Assembly: GCF_009828925.2 (NCBI RefSeq)
Contig: NZ_WUTY02000001.1
Location: 310,001-374,000 of the forward strand
DNA from: Methylicorpusculum oleiharenae
GTDB lineage: Bacteria > Pseudomonadota > Gammaproteobacteria > Methylococcales > Methylomonadaceae
DNA: 64,000 bases
Direction: 5' to 3'
The position numbers were made by a program, and so were the translations under genes. The notes under the pieces were generated by a model, which saw only the letters and a list, made by a program, of their open reading frames with translations, searched no databases and had not been told where the DNA came from. Within the stretch, counting starts at the first letter, position 1. Every line of letters begins with the position of its first letter. Positions 18,374 through 28,243 of the stretch are shown one piece after another.

Positions 18374-19127
18374 TACCACACCTTAAATTATTCAATTCCA
18401 CAATAAATTCTTCCAGCAGTTTGCGCTGCATTTCATCTAATGGCTTGTTTTTCAACAAATCCGGACGTTTAAGCCAGGTTCGCCCCAATGCCTGCTTGGT
18501 ACGCCACCGCTCAATCTCCGCGTGATTGCCACTCAATAAAACCGCCGGTACGCTATTCTCATCAATTTTCTCAGGTCGCGTGTAATGAGGAAAATCAAGC
18601 AACCCGTCCATGTGCGAGTCTTGCTTTGCAGACTCTTCATCCCCCAACACACCCGGCAACAAACGTGTAATACCATCCACCACAATCAGCGCAGCCAGTT
18701 CGCCGCCACTGATCACATAATCGCCTAAAGACCATTCTTCGTCACAAACGTGTTGAACAAAGCGTTCATCAATCCCTTCATATCGGCCGGCAATTAAGAT
18801 CAATTGCTCCAATTCCACCGCTTGCGTTAACAAACTCTGACTGATAGGCCATCCCTGCGGACTTAAGTAGACCACTTTGAGTTTTTTATTTTTCTGTTCG
18901 GCTTTTATAGCGTTGACCGTATCGAACAAAGGCTGGTATTTCATAACCATCCCCGGTCCACCGCCATAAGGCCTATCGTCTACTGTCCGATACTTGTCTA
19001 CAGTAAAATCTCTTGGATTCCAGGCCTTTAAACTTACCAGTCCACTCTGAATGGCTTTGCCAGTCACACCATAACCTGAGGCTCCGATAACCATCTCGGG
19101 GAACAACGTTATGATGTCAAATCGCAT
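18366..19127 (-). CDS. trmD: tRNA (guanine37-N1)-methyltransferase
   Basis: The conserved N-terminus [13 protein letters not shown] sets the start at 19127, giving 253 residues. The SPOUT-fold knot motifs are clear: [16 protein letters not shown] and [20 protein letters not shown], with [12 protein letters not shown] after the knot. TrmD methylates G37 next to the anticodon and prevents frameshifting. It lies eight bases after rimM and overlaps rplS. Confidence 0.97.
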   Translation of the reverse strand: MRFDIITLFPEMVIGASGYGVTGKAIQSGLVSLKAWNPRDFTVDKYRTVDDRPYGGGPGMVMKYQPLFDTVNAIKAEQKNKKLKVVYLSPQGWPISQSLLTQAVELEQLILIAGRYEGIDERFVQHVCDEEWSLGDYVISGGELAALIVVDGITRLLPGVLGDEESAKQDSHMDGLLDFPHYTRPEKIDENSVPAVLLSGNHAEIERWRTKQALGRTWLKRPDLLKNKPLDEMQRKLLEEFIVELNNLRCGNE

Positions 19128-19135
19128 GTCTAAAG

Positions 19136-19642
19136 CTAAAAATCCGGATCCCAATTCACTATAATCTGACCGTCTTCAAAATTGACTTTGATGACATAAT
19201 CATTCATGACAAACGGGATTAACCGTTCTCTGTCTCCAATAACAACCAGCACGTCGTTTGCCCCGGTTTCCAGTAAATGATCAACCAAACCTAAATCTAA
19301 ACCTTCAGTAGTGAGCACTTTCAAACCAACAAGATCGGTCCAGTAATACTCATTTTCATCCGGATCAGGCAGTTGACTACGATCAACAGAGATTTTCGAA
19401 CCCAAAAGCGCTTCAGCATCTTCTCTGGTATTGACGCCTTTGATATGAGCGACAACTGTTTTTCCTTGCCTTTGCCCTTCTACAACCTCTACGGATTTAC
19501 TGTTTCCACCCTTCGTTAAAACCAAAGGTGAATAGGACAGAATATTTTCACGCGGGTTCGTAAATGAGAATATCTTTACCCAGCCTTTTAAACCAAAAAC
19601 GCCGGAAATTTCACCGACATCGATTGAATAAGACTTAGACAA
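19136..19642 (-). CDS. rimM: Ribosome maturation factor RimM
   Basis: The 168-residue protein shows the RimM N-domain ([20 protein letters not shown]) and the PRC-barrel C-domain ([20 protein letters not shown], then ANDVLVV and RLIPF). RimM assists maturation of the 30S head around S19. It is the second gene of the rpsP-rimM-trmD-rplS operon, three bases after rpsP. Confidence 0.97.
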   Translation of the reverse strand: MSKSYSIDVGEISGVFGLKGWVKIFSFTNPRENILSYSPLVLTKGGNSKSVEVVEGQRQGKTVVAHIKGVNTREDAEALLGSKISVDRSQLPDPDENEYYWTDLVGLKVLTTEGLDLGLVDHLLETGANDVLVVIGDRERLIPFVMNDYVIKVNFEDGQIIVNWDPDF

Positions 19643-19645
19643 ATT

Positions 19646-19897
19646 TTAAGCTGCTGCTTTTTTTGCGTTTTTTATCAAGCTTGCAACGCGTTCAGAAGGC
19701 TGTGCGCCTCTAGCTTGCCAAAAAGCAATCCGCTCAACATCCAACTGTAATTTTTGCTCATTACCGCGAGCGATAGGATTAAAAAAGCCTACACGTTCGA
19801 TGTAGCGTCCATCACGGCTACTTCTACTGTCAGTCACTACAACTTGATAGAAAGGGCGATTTTTTGCGCCACCTCTTGAAAGACGAATGGTTACCAT
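19646..19897 (-). CDS. rpsP: 30S ribosomal protein S16
   Basis: The 83-residue protein begins [20 protein letters not shown] and contains [15 protein letters not shown], both diagnostic for S16. S16 is an early assembly protein that stabilises the 5' domain of 16S rRNA. It heads its operon, with ffh 154 bases upstream on the same strand and no clear terminator between them. Confidence 0.98.
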   Translation of the reverse strand: MVTIRLSRGGAKNRPFYQVVVTDSRSSRDGRYIERVGFFNPIARGNEQKLQLDVERIAFWQARGAQPSERVASLIKNAKKAAA

Positions 19898-20051
19898 CTA
19901 GTTTCCTCGAAACATTATTCAAAAAATTAATCGCACTATTTTACGCATTTTTAGAAATATGTGAAGGGCTAAATTTCTAAACTGGCTTTGGTACGGAATA
20001 TTACTCTATCTTGCTCAAACGCTCACTCATTGCGAACGCTTGTTGTATCAC

Positions 20052-21407
20052 CTACATTTTCATGCCGCGCATATTGGATTTCAATCCACGAACCATATTG
20101 GCCATATTGCCCTTTTTGAATCGTTTCATCATTTTTTCCATCATTTTATGCTGCTTGAGAATACGATTGACGTCCTGCAACTCTTGCCCGCATCCGTCTG
20201 CAATTCGTTTTTTGCGGTTACCCTTGATTAAATCAGGGTAGCGCCGCTCTTTCATCGTCATTGAATTAATAACGGCGACTTGCCTTGCTATGTCTTTATC
20301 CTTAACTTTTTCTTTCATTTCTTTCGGAATATCGCTCATTCCCGGCAATTTTTCCAGCATGGATCCTACGCCACCCATTTTTTGCATTTGCACTAACTGC
20401 TCGCGCAAATCTTCCAGATCAAAACTTTTACCTTTTTGCAGTTTTTTGGCGAGTTTTTCAGCATTGGCTTTATCAACCTTTTGCTCAATTTCTTCGATCA
20501 AACCCAGGATGTCGCCCATCCCCAATATACGCGAAGCCAACCGATCAGGGTAAAAAGGCTCCAGCGCATCAGTTTTCTCACCCACCCCGATAAACTTGAT
20601 GGGTTTACCAGTGATATGCCGGATTGATAATGCAGCACCGCCTCTGGCATCACCATCAGCCTTGGTCAAAATCACACCGGTAAGCGGCAGAGCGTCATTA
20701 AACGCTTTGGCCGTATTTGCCGCATCCTGGCCGGTCATACTATCGACAACAAACAAGGTTTCGATAGGATTGATCGCCGCATGTAAGGCCTTAATCTCAG
20801 CCATCATTTCGTCATCGACGTGAAGACGGCCCGCGGTATCGACTATGACCACATCCAGAAATTTCTTCTTAGCCGCCTCAATTGCATTGCGGGCAATATC
20901 TACCGGATTTTGAGAAATATCACTCTCAAAAAACGTCAAATCCAGATCGTTAGCCAATGTTTCCAATTGCTTGATCGCCGCTGGACGGTAAACGTCAGCA
21001 CTGACAACCCCGACTTTTTTCTTTTTGTTCAACTGCAGCCAGCGGCCTAACTTGGCAACCGTTGTCGTCTTACCGGCCCCCTGTAATCCGGCCATCAGTA
21101 TGATAGCGGGAGGGTTCATTTTCAGATTAAGCTCTTCATTAGCCTCACCCATCACCTTGACGAGTTCCGCTTGAACCAGCTTAATCAAAGCCTGGCCTGG
21201 CGTTAAACTGGTTTGAACCTGCTGGCCTAGAGCGCCTTCTTTAACGCGTTCGATAAAATCGGTTACTACCGGCAAAGCAACATCGGCCTCTAAAAGCGCC
21301 ATGCGAACTTCGCGCAACGTCTCTTTTATATTGCTCTCAGTCAGCTTTCCCTGACCTTTAACTTTTTTTAGCGTACTACTTAATCGATCGGTTAAATTAT
21401 CAAACAT
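20052..21407 (-). CDS. ffh: Signal recognition particle protein
   Basis: The 451-residue protein has the NG GTPase domain (G1 GLQGAGKTT, DTAGR, TKADGDARGGAAL) and the methionine-rich M domain ending in KSNMRGMKM. Ffh with 4.5S RNA binds signal sequences of nascent membrane proteins and docks to FtsY. The ffh-rpsP neighbourhood is conserved in gammaproteobacteria. Confidence 0.98.
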   Translation of the reverse strand: MFDNLTDRLSSTLKKVKGQGKLTESNIKETLREVRMALLEADVALPVVTDFIERVKEGALGQQVQTSLTPGQALIKLVQAELVKVMGEANEELNLKMNPPAIILMAGLQGAGKTTTVAKLGRWLQLNKKKKVGVVSADVYRPAAIKQLETLANDLDLTFFESDISQNPVDIARNAIEAAKKKFLDVVIVDTAGRLHVDDEMMAEIKALHAAINPIETLFVVDSMTGQDAANTAKAFNDALPLTGVILTKADGDARGGAALSIRHITGKPIKFIGVGEKTDALEPFYPDRLASRILGMGDILGLIEEIEQKVDKANAEKLAKKLQKGKSFDLEDLREQLVQMQKMGGVGSMLEKLPGMSDIPKEMKEKVKDKDIARQVAVINSMTMKERRYPDLIKGNRKKRIADGCGQELQDVNRILKQHKMMEKMMKRFKKGNMANMVRGLKSNMRGMKM

Positions 21408-21708
21408 GGCTGCGTCTACACCTTCAGAAATGAGTCATATGCCTATACGTAAATGCGCTAGGACTATTCAGCTCGATATATTAACATAACGTAACGAATA
21501 CGCCTTTTGATTTGTTTAATGATTGCAAGACCGGGGTAATTAAGCAAAATCAGTGACCGCAAAAATCCTGCAAGACAGAAAAACGGGATCTAACTGAATC
21601 AAGGCATGAGTGCTAAAGTTGCTTTTCACTCCCTACAATTGAATGATCAAGATCCATACTTAAGCTTTACTGATCGACAACATTGACAACCTGACATCAA
21701 CCACACAT
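21408..21708. other. Divergent intergenic region between ffh and the CcsA-like gene
   Basis: The 301 bases separate two divergent genes and must carry both promoters. I see no open frame, no convincing -35/-10 pair and no strong hairpin. Confidence 0.5.
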
Positions 21709-22506
21709 ATGGCCGCCCTATTAACCGGTATTTTATCCATCCTAGGTTATCTATCCGCCACATTTCTTTTATTAAAAGACTTGTTTAAAGCTAAAACACG
21801 GCGCCCTTTTTTAATTATTGCCTGGATAGCTGTTTCACTCCATGCCATCAACATCGCTTTAGTCACAGATAAACATCAAGGCTTTAATTTCAGTTTCTTC
21901 AGTACGGCCTCATTAATTTCTCTGTCAATTGCCATACTTCTGCTGATTGCGGTATTGGACAAACCCGTGGAAAAACTGGGTATTGTTATATTCCCACTGG
22001 CATCCTTGATGCTTGGACTTGAAATAGCGATGCCCGAAGCATCATTCACGCCGGTGTCTTACAGCTGGCAAATGTCAACGCACATACTCACATCCATCAT
22101 GGCGTTCAGCCTGCTCAACATTGCCGCGCTTCAGGCTGCGCTGCTGGCTATTCAAGATCAACAGTTACGCAGTCACCATCCCAGAAAACTGATAAGGTCA
22201 TTACCGCCATTGCAAGCAATGGAGTCATTACTTTTTCAAATGATTGGTTACGGACTTCTGTTTTTATCGGCGTCGCTTCTGACCGGATTTATTTTTATTG
22301 AAGATTTGTTTGCTCAGCACTTAGTCCATAAAACCGTACTTTCTATCCTTGCCTGGATCATTTTTTCATGTCTTTTGATTGGACGCTCTCGTTATGGTTG
22401 GCGGGGAAACACCGCCATTCAATGGACTTTGATAGGATTTATTCTGCTACTGCTAGCTTATTTCGGCAGCAAACTGGTATTGGAACTGATACTCAAAAAA
22501 CACTAA
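21709..22506 (+). CDS. CcsA/YpjD-family inner-membrane protein (cytochrome c assembly-like)
   Basis: The 265-residue protein is almost entirely hydrophobic, with about eight predicted helices. In gammaproteobacteria a CcsA/YpjD-like gene is commonly placed next to ffh, as here. The family shares a haem-handling domain with CcmC/CcsA. Candidate ligand histidines are H126 (SWQMSTHILTS) and H211 (AQHLVHKTVLS). A typical tryptophan-rich WWD motif is not obvious, although RSRYGWRGNTAIQW near the end is the usual C-terminal signature. Whether it handles haem is not proven. It converges with the fliT-like gene with a four-base overlap of stop regions. Confidence 0.85.
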   Translation: MAALLTGILSILGYLSATFLLLKDLFKAKTRRPFLIIAWIAVSLHAINIALVTDKHQGFNFSFFSTASLISLSIAILLLIAVLDKPVEKLGIVIFPLASLMLGLEIAMPEASFTPVSYSWQMSTHILTSIMAFSLLNIAALQAALLAIQDQQLRSHHPRKLIRSLPPLQAMESLLFQMIGYGLLFLSASLLTGFIFIEDLFAQHLVHKTVLSILAWIIFSCLLIGRSRYGWRGNTAIQWTLIGFILLLLAYFGSKLVLELILKKH

Positions 22507-22805
22507 GGCTCGCCTTGCCCATACGCTTTAGCCGCGGCGCGCCCCTTTTTCATCTGTGTCATTTGATCATTAAGGGAATGCATCTGATCCTCGCTCAAGG
22601 CAATCACTTGATCCAACAGTGAATTAATTTTGATAATGAGCGACTGATCATTTTGAGTCAGAACCGCCCCCTGATTGAAGAACGATTGAATCGTTTCACG
22701 CTGTAACGCTTCGAGCTGGTTTAACTGTTGCCACTCCTGCTGCAAAGCAAGCATCAGCATTTGCTCCGTCAAATCTAGCGCATGCTCTAAGGTAGCTGGA
22801 CTCAT
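22503..22805 (-). CDS. FliT-like flagellar export chaperone
   Basis: This 100-residue protein is predicted to be all helical, with heptad-like leucines (TEQMLMLALQQEWQQLNQLE), matching FliT in size and shape. It lies 24 bases downstream of fliS, exactly where fliT is expected. FliT binds FliD and holds it unassembled before export. Sequence conservation in this family is weak, so the call rests mainly on position, length and helical character. Confidence 0.65.
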   Translation of the reverse strand: MSPATLEHALDLTEQMLMLALQQEWQQLNQLEALQRETIQSFFNQGAVLTQNDQSLIIKINSLLDQVIALSEDQMHSLNDQMTQMKKGRAAAKAYGQGEP

Positions 22806-22829
22806 ATCAACCCAACAGGAAATAAAAAG

Positions 22830-23213
22830 CTAAACACTGATGGCATCCCACGCAGATTTTACATCCCTGAGCAAGCCACTCACTTCATCCAGAATCTGTT
22901 CGTCATTTTTGATATTCGCCTCAAGCAAACGGCGCTCCATATATTCATAAAGATTGTCCAGATTGACCGCAATATCACCCTGACTCAGATCCAAACTCGA
23001 ACGCAATCCGCCCAGTATGGCTATTGCACGACTGATATTCTCACCTTTGGTCGCAATTTCATTGCGTTGAATTGCCCCTTTGGCAACGGCAATCTTCTGC
23101 AACCCTCCCTCATAAAGCATTTGAATTAACCGGTGCGGACTGGCCCCATCAATTTCAGAAGCCATTCCGGACTTATAACTATTAACAGCGTATTTTCTGG
23201 AACCCATATTCAT
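22830..23213 (-). CDS. fliS: Flagellar secretion chaperone FliS
   Basis: The 127-residue protein has the FliS signature near the N-terminus (YKSGMASEIDGASPHRLIQM) and the four-helix layout ending in LRDVKSAWDAI. FliS caps the C-terminus of flagellin to prevent early polymerisation. It has its own sigma28-like promoter upstream and a terminator of flagellin 1 in between, so it can be expressed apart from the flagellin gene. Confidence 0.95.
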   Translation of the reverse strand: MNMGSRKYAVNSYKSGMASEIDGASPHRLIQMLYEGGLQKIAVAKGAIQRNEIATKGENISRAIAILGGLRSSLDLSQGDIAVNLDNLYEYMERRLLEANIKNDEQILDEVSGLLRDVKSAWDAISV

Positions 23214-23249
23214 GTCGATCTTCCTTCAAGTAACTTTTCGATGCCTTAA

Positions 23250-23276
23250 TTATCGGCAGCCCCTTCATTTCTTGAA
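23250..23276 (-). promoter_or_regulatory. Sigma28 (FliA)-type promoter for fliS
   Basis: The minus strand reads a perfect sigma28 -10 box GCCGATAA (complement of 23250-23257). Eleven bases further upstream is TTCAAGAA (complement of 23269-23276), a weaker match to TAAAGTTT. It lies 37 bases before the fliS ATG. Confidence 0.65.
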
Positions 23277-23286
23277 TAGTCCAAAT

Positions 23287-23314
23287 AAAAAAAGCCGAAA
23301 TAAATCGGCTTTTT
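23287..23314 (-). terminator. Rho-independent terminator of flagellin gene 1
   Basis: AAAAAGCCGA at 23289-23298 pairs with TCGGCTTTTT at 23305-23314 around a 6-base loop, with A/T tracts on both sides. It begins 20 bases after the flagellin stop codon. Confidence 0.9.
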
Positions 23315-23333
23315 CATGAGAGTATAAGACCGC

Positions 23334-25037
23334 TTAGCCTTGAAGTAAACTCATAACATTTTGGGTTTGCGCATTGGCCTGACTTAACATCGCTGTACCT
23401 GCTTGTTGCAAGATCTGATTTCGCGTCATTTCAGTCGTTTCCTTTGCAAAGTCGGCATCACGTATCCGAGAATTCGCGGCCGAGAGATTTTCAGCTACGT
23501 TATCAAGATTCCTGATCGTCATTTCAAAACGGTTCTGCGCAGCACCTAACACCGCTCTTAAACTGTCAACTTGATTAATCGCACTATCGACTGATTTCAT
23601 CAAACGATTTGCTCCTTCAACTGTAGTAACATCGGCGTTGGCTATTGTTCCAACAGCCTGAACGTTTTGCTGGATTCCACGCCCAGCCGATACCGTTGAA
23701 CCCGAACTCAAACCAGCTGCAGCCAGTGTTGAACCACTTGAAGAAATTGTATCGGTAGCAGAGATTGTTACCTGACCAGACACACGCAAGCTCAAAGGTC
23801 CACTAAAGTCATTAGTATCGCCACCAGCGCCATTTACAGCTCCACCTCCACCATTAAAAATTAAATTTGCAGCCTCGGTTGTAGCTGTTTCTATAATTAT
23901 ATCTCGCCCATCTTCAGCCACCAGATTAAGCCGACCGTCCTTATCAATATTGGCAACAACCCCTGTAGCGCCAGTTTTGGCATTAATTGCGTTAACAAGT
24001 GAGCCATCAGAATCTTTTGTTTTTATATCTACTGGACCTACACTAACGCCATTGATTTTTAATCCGTCATGATCAATTCTTCCCACGCCAACGTAAGAAT
24101 ATTCCAAGGCGGGCATTGCAGCCCCTGATACATCAACATCACCTAATGCTGCATCACCAATTGAAAACTCAGTTCGAGCAGTAGCATACACACCTTCTAG
24201 CACTATCTTACCTGTGCTGTCTACCTGCCCCATCTCCCGTATTGAATTGATCCGAGCAGCTATGTCTTTAGCTACACCAGCACCGTAATTTAAATTATTA
24301 CTATCAACAAGATTACCACTGGCAAATTGAACAATATCTCCCCCATAGCGTATCTCAGCAATATCAACATCCAGAGCTCCTCCTCTGACACTCAGAGTAA
24401 CGTCACCTTGTGTGACTGCCGTACCTGAGGCTCCGGTATCTGCTGTAGAACCTACCCCTATATTACCGGCAGAATCACCACTTAGAGCTACTCGCGTACC
24501 AACTGTCTGAACCGCACCCGGCTGTTGACCTAAAGCACTCGCTCTCATATCGCCCATATTGACAGCTAATTGCTGACCGGCATTTGCTCCAATCTGAAAA
24601 TTAAAGACCTTGTTACTTCCGTCTAGTAGACTTTTGCCGTTGAACTGAGTGGTAGTACCAATACGGTTTATCTCACTGACAATTTGATCGATTTCTAACT
24701 GAATGGATTGACGGTCGCTGGCTGAGTTGGTGTCATTGGCAGACTGCACCGCCAAGGTCCGCATCCGCTGCAGACCGTTAGAGACCTCGTCTAACGCACC
24801 TTCGGCGGTTTGCGCCAAAGAAATTCCGTCATTCGCATTTCGGGATGCCTGATTCAAGCCATTGATCTGGGCTATAAAGCGATCCGAAATCGCGAGACCG
24901 GCAGCATCATCTTTGGCGCTGTTAATGCGCAAACCGGAAGATAACCGTTGCATACTGGTTTGCAACGCCGTTTGCGACTTGTTCAAATTCCGTTGTGCTG
25001 TCAATGCGGGTATATTGGTATTGATAATTTGTGGCAT
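23334..25037 (-). CDS. fliC: Flagellin (copy 1)
   Basis: The 567-residue protein has the conserved flagellin D0/D1 ends: [20 protein letters not shown] and [20 protein letters not shown] at the N-terminus, and the mirrored C-terminus with [20 protein letters not shown] and [13 protein letters not shown]. The central ~300 residues form the surface-exposed D2/D3 region, rich in Gly, Ser, Thr and Asp, offering many possible O-glycosylation sites. It is the same length as flagellin copy 2 and alike even in the middle (for example [20 protein letters not shown]), so the two arose by duplication. GGGAG lies before the ATG. Its promoter is unclear: no sigma28 match, only a sigma54-like candidate. 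Confidence 0.97.
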   Translation of the reverse strand: MPQIINTNIPALTAQRNLNKSQTALQTSMQRLSSGLRINSAKDDAAGLAISDRFIAQINGLNQASRNANDGISLAQTAEGALDEVSNGLQRMRTLAVQSANDTNSASDRQSIQLEIDQIVSEINRIGTTTQFNGKSLLDGSNKVFNFQIGANAGQQLAVNMGDMRASALGQQPGAVQTVGTRVALSGDSAGNIGVGSTADTGASGTAVTQGDVTLSVRGGALDVDIAEIRYGGDIVQFASGNLVDSNNLNYGAGVAKDIAARINSIREMGQVDSTGKIVLEGVYATARTEFSIGDAALGDVDVSGAAMPALEYSYVGVGRIDHDGLKINGVSVGPVDIKTKDSDGSLVNAINAKTGATGVVANIDKDGRLNLVAEDGRDIIIETATTEAANLIFNGGGGAVNGAGGDTNDFSGPLSLRVSGQVTISATDTISSSGSTLAAAGLSSGSTVSAGRGIQQNVQAVGTIANADVTTVEGANRLMKSVDSAINQVDSLRAVLGAAQNRFEMTIRNLDNVAENLSAANSRIRDADFAKETTEMTRNQILQQAGTAMLSQANAQTQNVMSLLQG

Positions 25038-25726
25038 AGTCTTTCTCCCATTTGCATTCGCAATGTCAAATAACTTTCGCTATTTAATTTGTAATTTCAT
25101 CCCAACACCGCGAATGCGGCTTAGAATTGAGTCACAAAGACAGATACACTAGCCATGCCAAAATTTATTTAATTATTTAAATACAATTAGATACAAACAA
25201 AACTCAATCAAAAACGGAAAAAAAACATCTTCCAGTCAATTTTTTGACCTCATGTATTAGAGGCTTTTCTCTAACTCTACATAGTCCGATTTATGAAAAC
25301 GCCGTCATGTCCACAGGGAAACGGGCATCCCTGCCGGAATGACGGACACCTACTAGAATCTGACATAGAGAACAAAGTATCAAGAGTTGGCGGGGTTAGA
25401 GCTCATAAAGCGCATACCCTGGGCTGCGGCTATCGCTCAACCACGCCTAAATGGCAGATCAATATCGTGATGCGGAAAAGTATTAAAGAGGAATATTGAA
25501 AAGCAGTAAATGAAAATGAACAGCAATTATTTGCCTAGACAGCGGCAAATAATTACCGCTTTGAGTGAATGCTTTTGAAACAAGTGAAAAAAGAACAACT
25601 TTTGCCGTCTCTATTTCGAAAAGCTATTTTTGAACAATAGCTTAAAAATTATGATGCAATTCAAACCAAACTCTTAGAAAAGTTCAGTATTGATGGGAAA
25701 GCGATCAACAAAAGCTCATTTTAGGA
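25038..25726. other. 689-base intergenic region between fliD and flagellin 1, with repeat debris
   Basis: It contains the promoter region of flagellin 1, then a degenerate dispersed repeat fragment at about 25305-25350 (ACGGGCATCCCTGCCGGAAT). Two perfect inverted repeats follow: AATTATTTGCC/GGCAAATAATT at 25525-25535 and 25544-25554, and AAGCTATT/AATAGCTT at 25621-25628 and 25636-25643. Short plus-strand reading frames from 25511 are broken by stops and look like decayed coding sequence of unknown origin. I find no intact gene. Confidence 0.6.
25145..25161 (-). promoter_or_regulatory. Possible sigma54 promoter upstream of flagellin 1
   Basis: The minus strand reads TTGGCATGGCTAGTGTA (complement of 25145-25161), aligned to the sigma54 pattern TTGGCACG-N4-TTGCA with three mismatches. 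One mismatch replaces the -12 GC by GT, which weakens the case. It is 108 bases before the ATG. Confidence 0.35.
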
Positions 25727-27745
25727 TTATTTTTCTCTGGTAAATGGCAAAGTTGCCAACTGGCCTGTCAAAAAATCGCCAGTTGAACGCATTTTACCTA
25801 CCATTAAATCCATTGCCAAAAATTGGCTGCGCAAGCGCTCTTCGAGACTTTCCATTCGCTCATTAAGCTTAACTCTGCTTTCGCCGATTGACTCAATGCG
25901 CTGGGTAAAATCGTTCATTTGACGCGTTAATACTCCATCACTGGATAAAAAACCGCCTATCAAAGTATTAAGCTGCTCTGCATACCCTTTGGTATAACCC
26001 ACCGTGCCACGGTCTCCGGTCAGGCCGCCCGCCACATTAATCACTAAACCTTCTGCATCGCCTGTTCCGGTTAATTGAGCACCTAATCCTTTTGCAGAAA
26101 ATCCACCAATAGTGCCTGCGACATCCAGACCAGCTGTACCCGATTTAATCGTTAACCCTAACGTGTTGCTGGCAGGAGAAATTTGAGTCACAGCAATTGC
26201 AGACTCGCTGCCAAATCGGCTGGACTTGATCGCCATTTCGCCGCTATCTGTATCAAAGCTTACAGTTACAGAACGGCCTGCAGCTTGTAAAGCCGAATCT
26301 TTATTGATTTGAGTTTGTATCTCCTGAGCCAGCGCTGCACCGCTCAGATTTGAACTTGTACTCAGTGTAATTAAACCGGACTCAGTACCATCCACTTTCA
26401 ACTTAAAGGTATTATTGTTGTTATCAATATTAAAAGTGCCATTACCAATTGTGCTGACATAGGAACTTTGAGTCGCTAGCTGAGTGATATTAACCGCATA
26501 CGACCCGACTTTAGTATCGCTGCCCGCCTTGCTATAGCTGACAAGACTGTCACTGCTGCGACCCGTCGTTGCAAACAATGCCGCAAAATCATCGATATTG
26601 TTATTTAGCGCTTGATCTAATTTCCCACCTTCAAGTAACAAAGTGCCATCTCTTGCGCTGGTTATACCAATATCGGCCAAGGATCTGACGTCGGTTGTCA
26701 AGCCTTTAACCATGTCACCCATAATGCGCTGCATCTGACTGTTCATACTGCGAATTGAGGGATCGCCGGTTAAAAGCGAACCCTTTTTTTCTTCCGCATC
26801 ATATTTAGTCGCCTTATTTAGAACACCTTTTAGCTCATTAAAACTATCAACAAATTTTTGCACCGACTCTTTGATACTGGTTTTATTCTCACCTATCGTT
26901 AGCGTGGTAGGCGCGTCCGGCGCAATATCCTTTAGATCAAGCGTCACCCCCGGTAATACTCCAGTAACAGAGTTGGTGGATCGCTTGATATTGATACCAT
27001 CGACTTTAAGCAAGGCATCTTTTGCAGCCAGTGTTTGCTCCATGTTTTTTCCACTATCAATCCCCACCGCTTCAGGATCAAAAGCCAACTGAGACAAGCC
27101 TGAATCATTGGTATGATTACCATCATCATCGTTGACCGTAATACGCATGCTATTATCCGCACCACTTTCGGAACTTAACACCAACCGATCACCGGTTCCG
27201 TCGTTCAAAATCGTAGCGGTCAAGCCGGCCTTAGCGGAATTGATTGCATCCCTTATACCCTGCAAGCTTGAGTTTTGAGGGGTAATGCTTATTGATTTGC
27301 TGGGCTTATTGGCATTTTCGGTGAACTCGTTTAAATCTTTATCATATGAGCCGAACTGGATGGTTAGCGTCCCACTGCCGACACTAGCCGAACTATCGGC
27401 AAATGATTTGGATGCCAACTTTTGTGCCTGAGCCAATTGCTTGACCTCAACGCTGTGCTGCCCGGCTTTCGCCGCACTGCTGACGGTCGCCGAAAACAAT
27501 TTTTCATTACCAATGGACACCGTTTTACTTTGAAAAGCTGACAGCGAAGTCAGCGCCCGAATTGAGCTTTGGAAATCGGAGACCGAACTTTTTACAATAC
27601 CCAGTGTTGAGAGTCTGGCTTGCGCTAACGCTTCATCACTGTTCAAGCGTTTCTCAGTCGGTGCTTTTTCTGCTGAAACGAGCTGAGTAACGATACTGTT
27701 GATGTCTAAGTTCGAGCCGACACCGGGCGCTTGAATTCCTGCCAT
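25727..27745 (-). CDS. fliD: Flagellar filament cap protein FliD
   Basis: The 672-residue protein has the FliD N-terminus (MAGIQAPGVGSNLDINSIVT, then LSTLGIVKSSVSDFQSSI) and the C-terminal coiled coil with RIESIGESRVKLNERMESLE. Internal flagellin-hook-like repeats occur around QLAQAQKLASKSF. FliD forms the pentameric or hexameric cap under which flagellin folds. It is longer than many homologues (often 450-500 residues), mostly in the variable outer domains, which may parallel the long flagellins here. AAGAGG precedes the ATG, and flaG lies 18 bases upstream. Confidence 0.96.
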   Translation of the reverse strand: MAGIQAPGVGSNLDINSIVTQLVSAEKAPTEKRLNSDEALAQARLSTLGIVKSSVSDFQSSIRALTSLSAFQSKTVSIGNEKLFSATVSSAAKAGQHSVEVKQLAQAQKLASKSFADSSASVGSGTLTIQFGSYDKDLNEFTENANKPSKSISITPQNSSLQGIRDAINSAKAGLTATILNDGTGDRLVLSSESGADNSMRITVNDDDGNHTNDSGLSQLAFDPEAVGIDSGKNMEQTLAAKDALLKVDGINIKRSTNSVTGVLPGVTLDLKDIAPDAPTTLTIGENKTSIKESVQKFVDSFNELKGVLNKATKYDAEEKKGSLLTGDPSIRSMNSQMQRIMGDMVKGLTTDVRSLADIGITSARDGTLLLEGGKLDQALNNNIDDFAALFATTGRSSDSLVSYSKAGSDTKVGSYAVNITQLATQSSYVSTIGNGTFNIDNNNNTFKLKVDGTESGLITLSTSSNLSGAALAQEIQTQINKDSALQAAGRSVTVSFDTDSGEMAIKSSRFGSESAIAVTQISPASNTLGLTIKSGTAGLDVAGTIGGFSAKGLGAQLTGTGDAEGLVINVAGGLTGDRGTVGYTKGYAEQLNTLIGGFLSSDGVLTRQMNDFTQRIESIGESRVKLNERMESLEERLRSQFLAMDLMVGKMRSTGDFLTGQLATLPFTREK

Positions 27746-27763
27746 GTTCTTATCCTCTTAAGG

Positions 27764-28186
27764 TTAGGCCCTACTCTTGATAAGCATGCCGGACAAATCT
27801 TCTTTATCCAACTGATCAGAGAGCCTTCTGGAAATTTCCAGCATCTCCTCAGATGGAATTTGCTTGATTTCTTCTCCGGTTTTTTGATCAACCACTTTAA
27901 TGACAGTCCTACCGCTATCATCATCGAGTTTAAATTGAATACTCCGCTTTTCATTTTGAAAAGCCGTATTGATCTGGGTGACTACGTCTGCTAACTCTTC
28001 CTGGTTTAGCGCCTCTTTTTTCTCATTCTTCTCAACACCTTCAGACTCAAGCTTTTTAGTTTGCTGCTCTACTAAAACACGTTTAGCCTCATCCTGTTTT
28101 TCAGCAGGATGAGGCTTTTTTGATTCCAGCTCTGAGGGGACCTGGTTAATGGTGCGAAAGATATTTTTAATTCCCGTGTCCATCAT
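27764..28186 (-). CDS. flaG: FlaG family protein
   Basis: The 140-residue protein has a disordered, Lys/Glu-rich first half. Its FlaG domain occupies residues ~65-135 (IQFKLDDDSGRTVIKVVDQK, then TGEEIKQIPSEEML). FlaG proteins influence filament length in Pseudomonas and relatives. The flagellin-flaG-fliD order is standard. AGAGG is seen before the first of two adjacent ATG codons. Confidence 0.92.
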   Translation of the reverse strand: MMDTGIKNIFRTINQVPSELESKKPHPAEKQDEAKRVLVEQQTKKLESEGVEKNEKKEALNQEELADVVTQINTAFQNEKRSIQFKLDDDSGRTVIKVVDQKTGEEIKQIPSEEMLEISRRLSDQLDKEDLSGMLIKSRA

Positions 28187-28203
28187 CTGTTCCTCTTAGT
28201 TTA

Positions 28204-28235
28204 GCCGGAATAGATGCCTAAGCACCTATTCCGGC
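28204..28235 (-). terminator. Strong hairpin between flagellin 2 and flaG
   Basis: GCCGGAATAG at 28204-28213 pairs perfectly with CTATTCCGGC at 28226-28235, with a further TGC/GCA pairing inside the loop. It begins nine bases after the flagellin stop and has no T tract, so it may be a weak terminator or an mRNA 3'-end stabiliser that allows high flagellin and low flaG-fliD expression. Confidence 0.65.
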
Positions 28236-28243
28236 ATTAAAGA

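Noticed and set aside
25293-25499. 68-codon plus-strand frame in the fliD-flagellin gap
   Set aside because: Its first third translates a dispersed repeat and the rest has no motif or ribosome site; treated as repeat debris.
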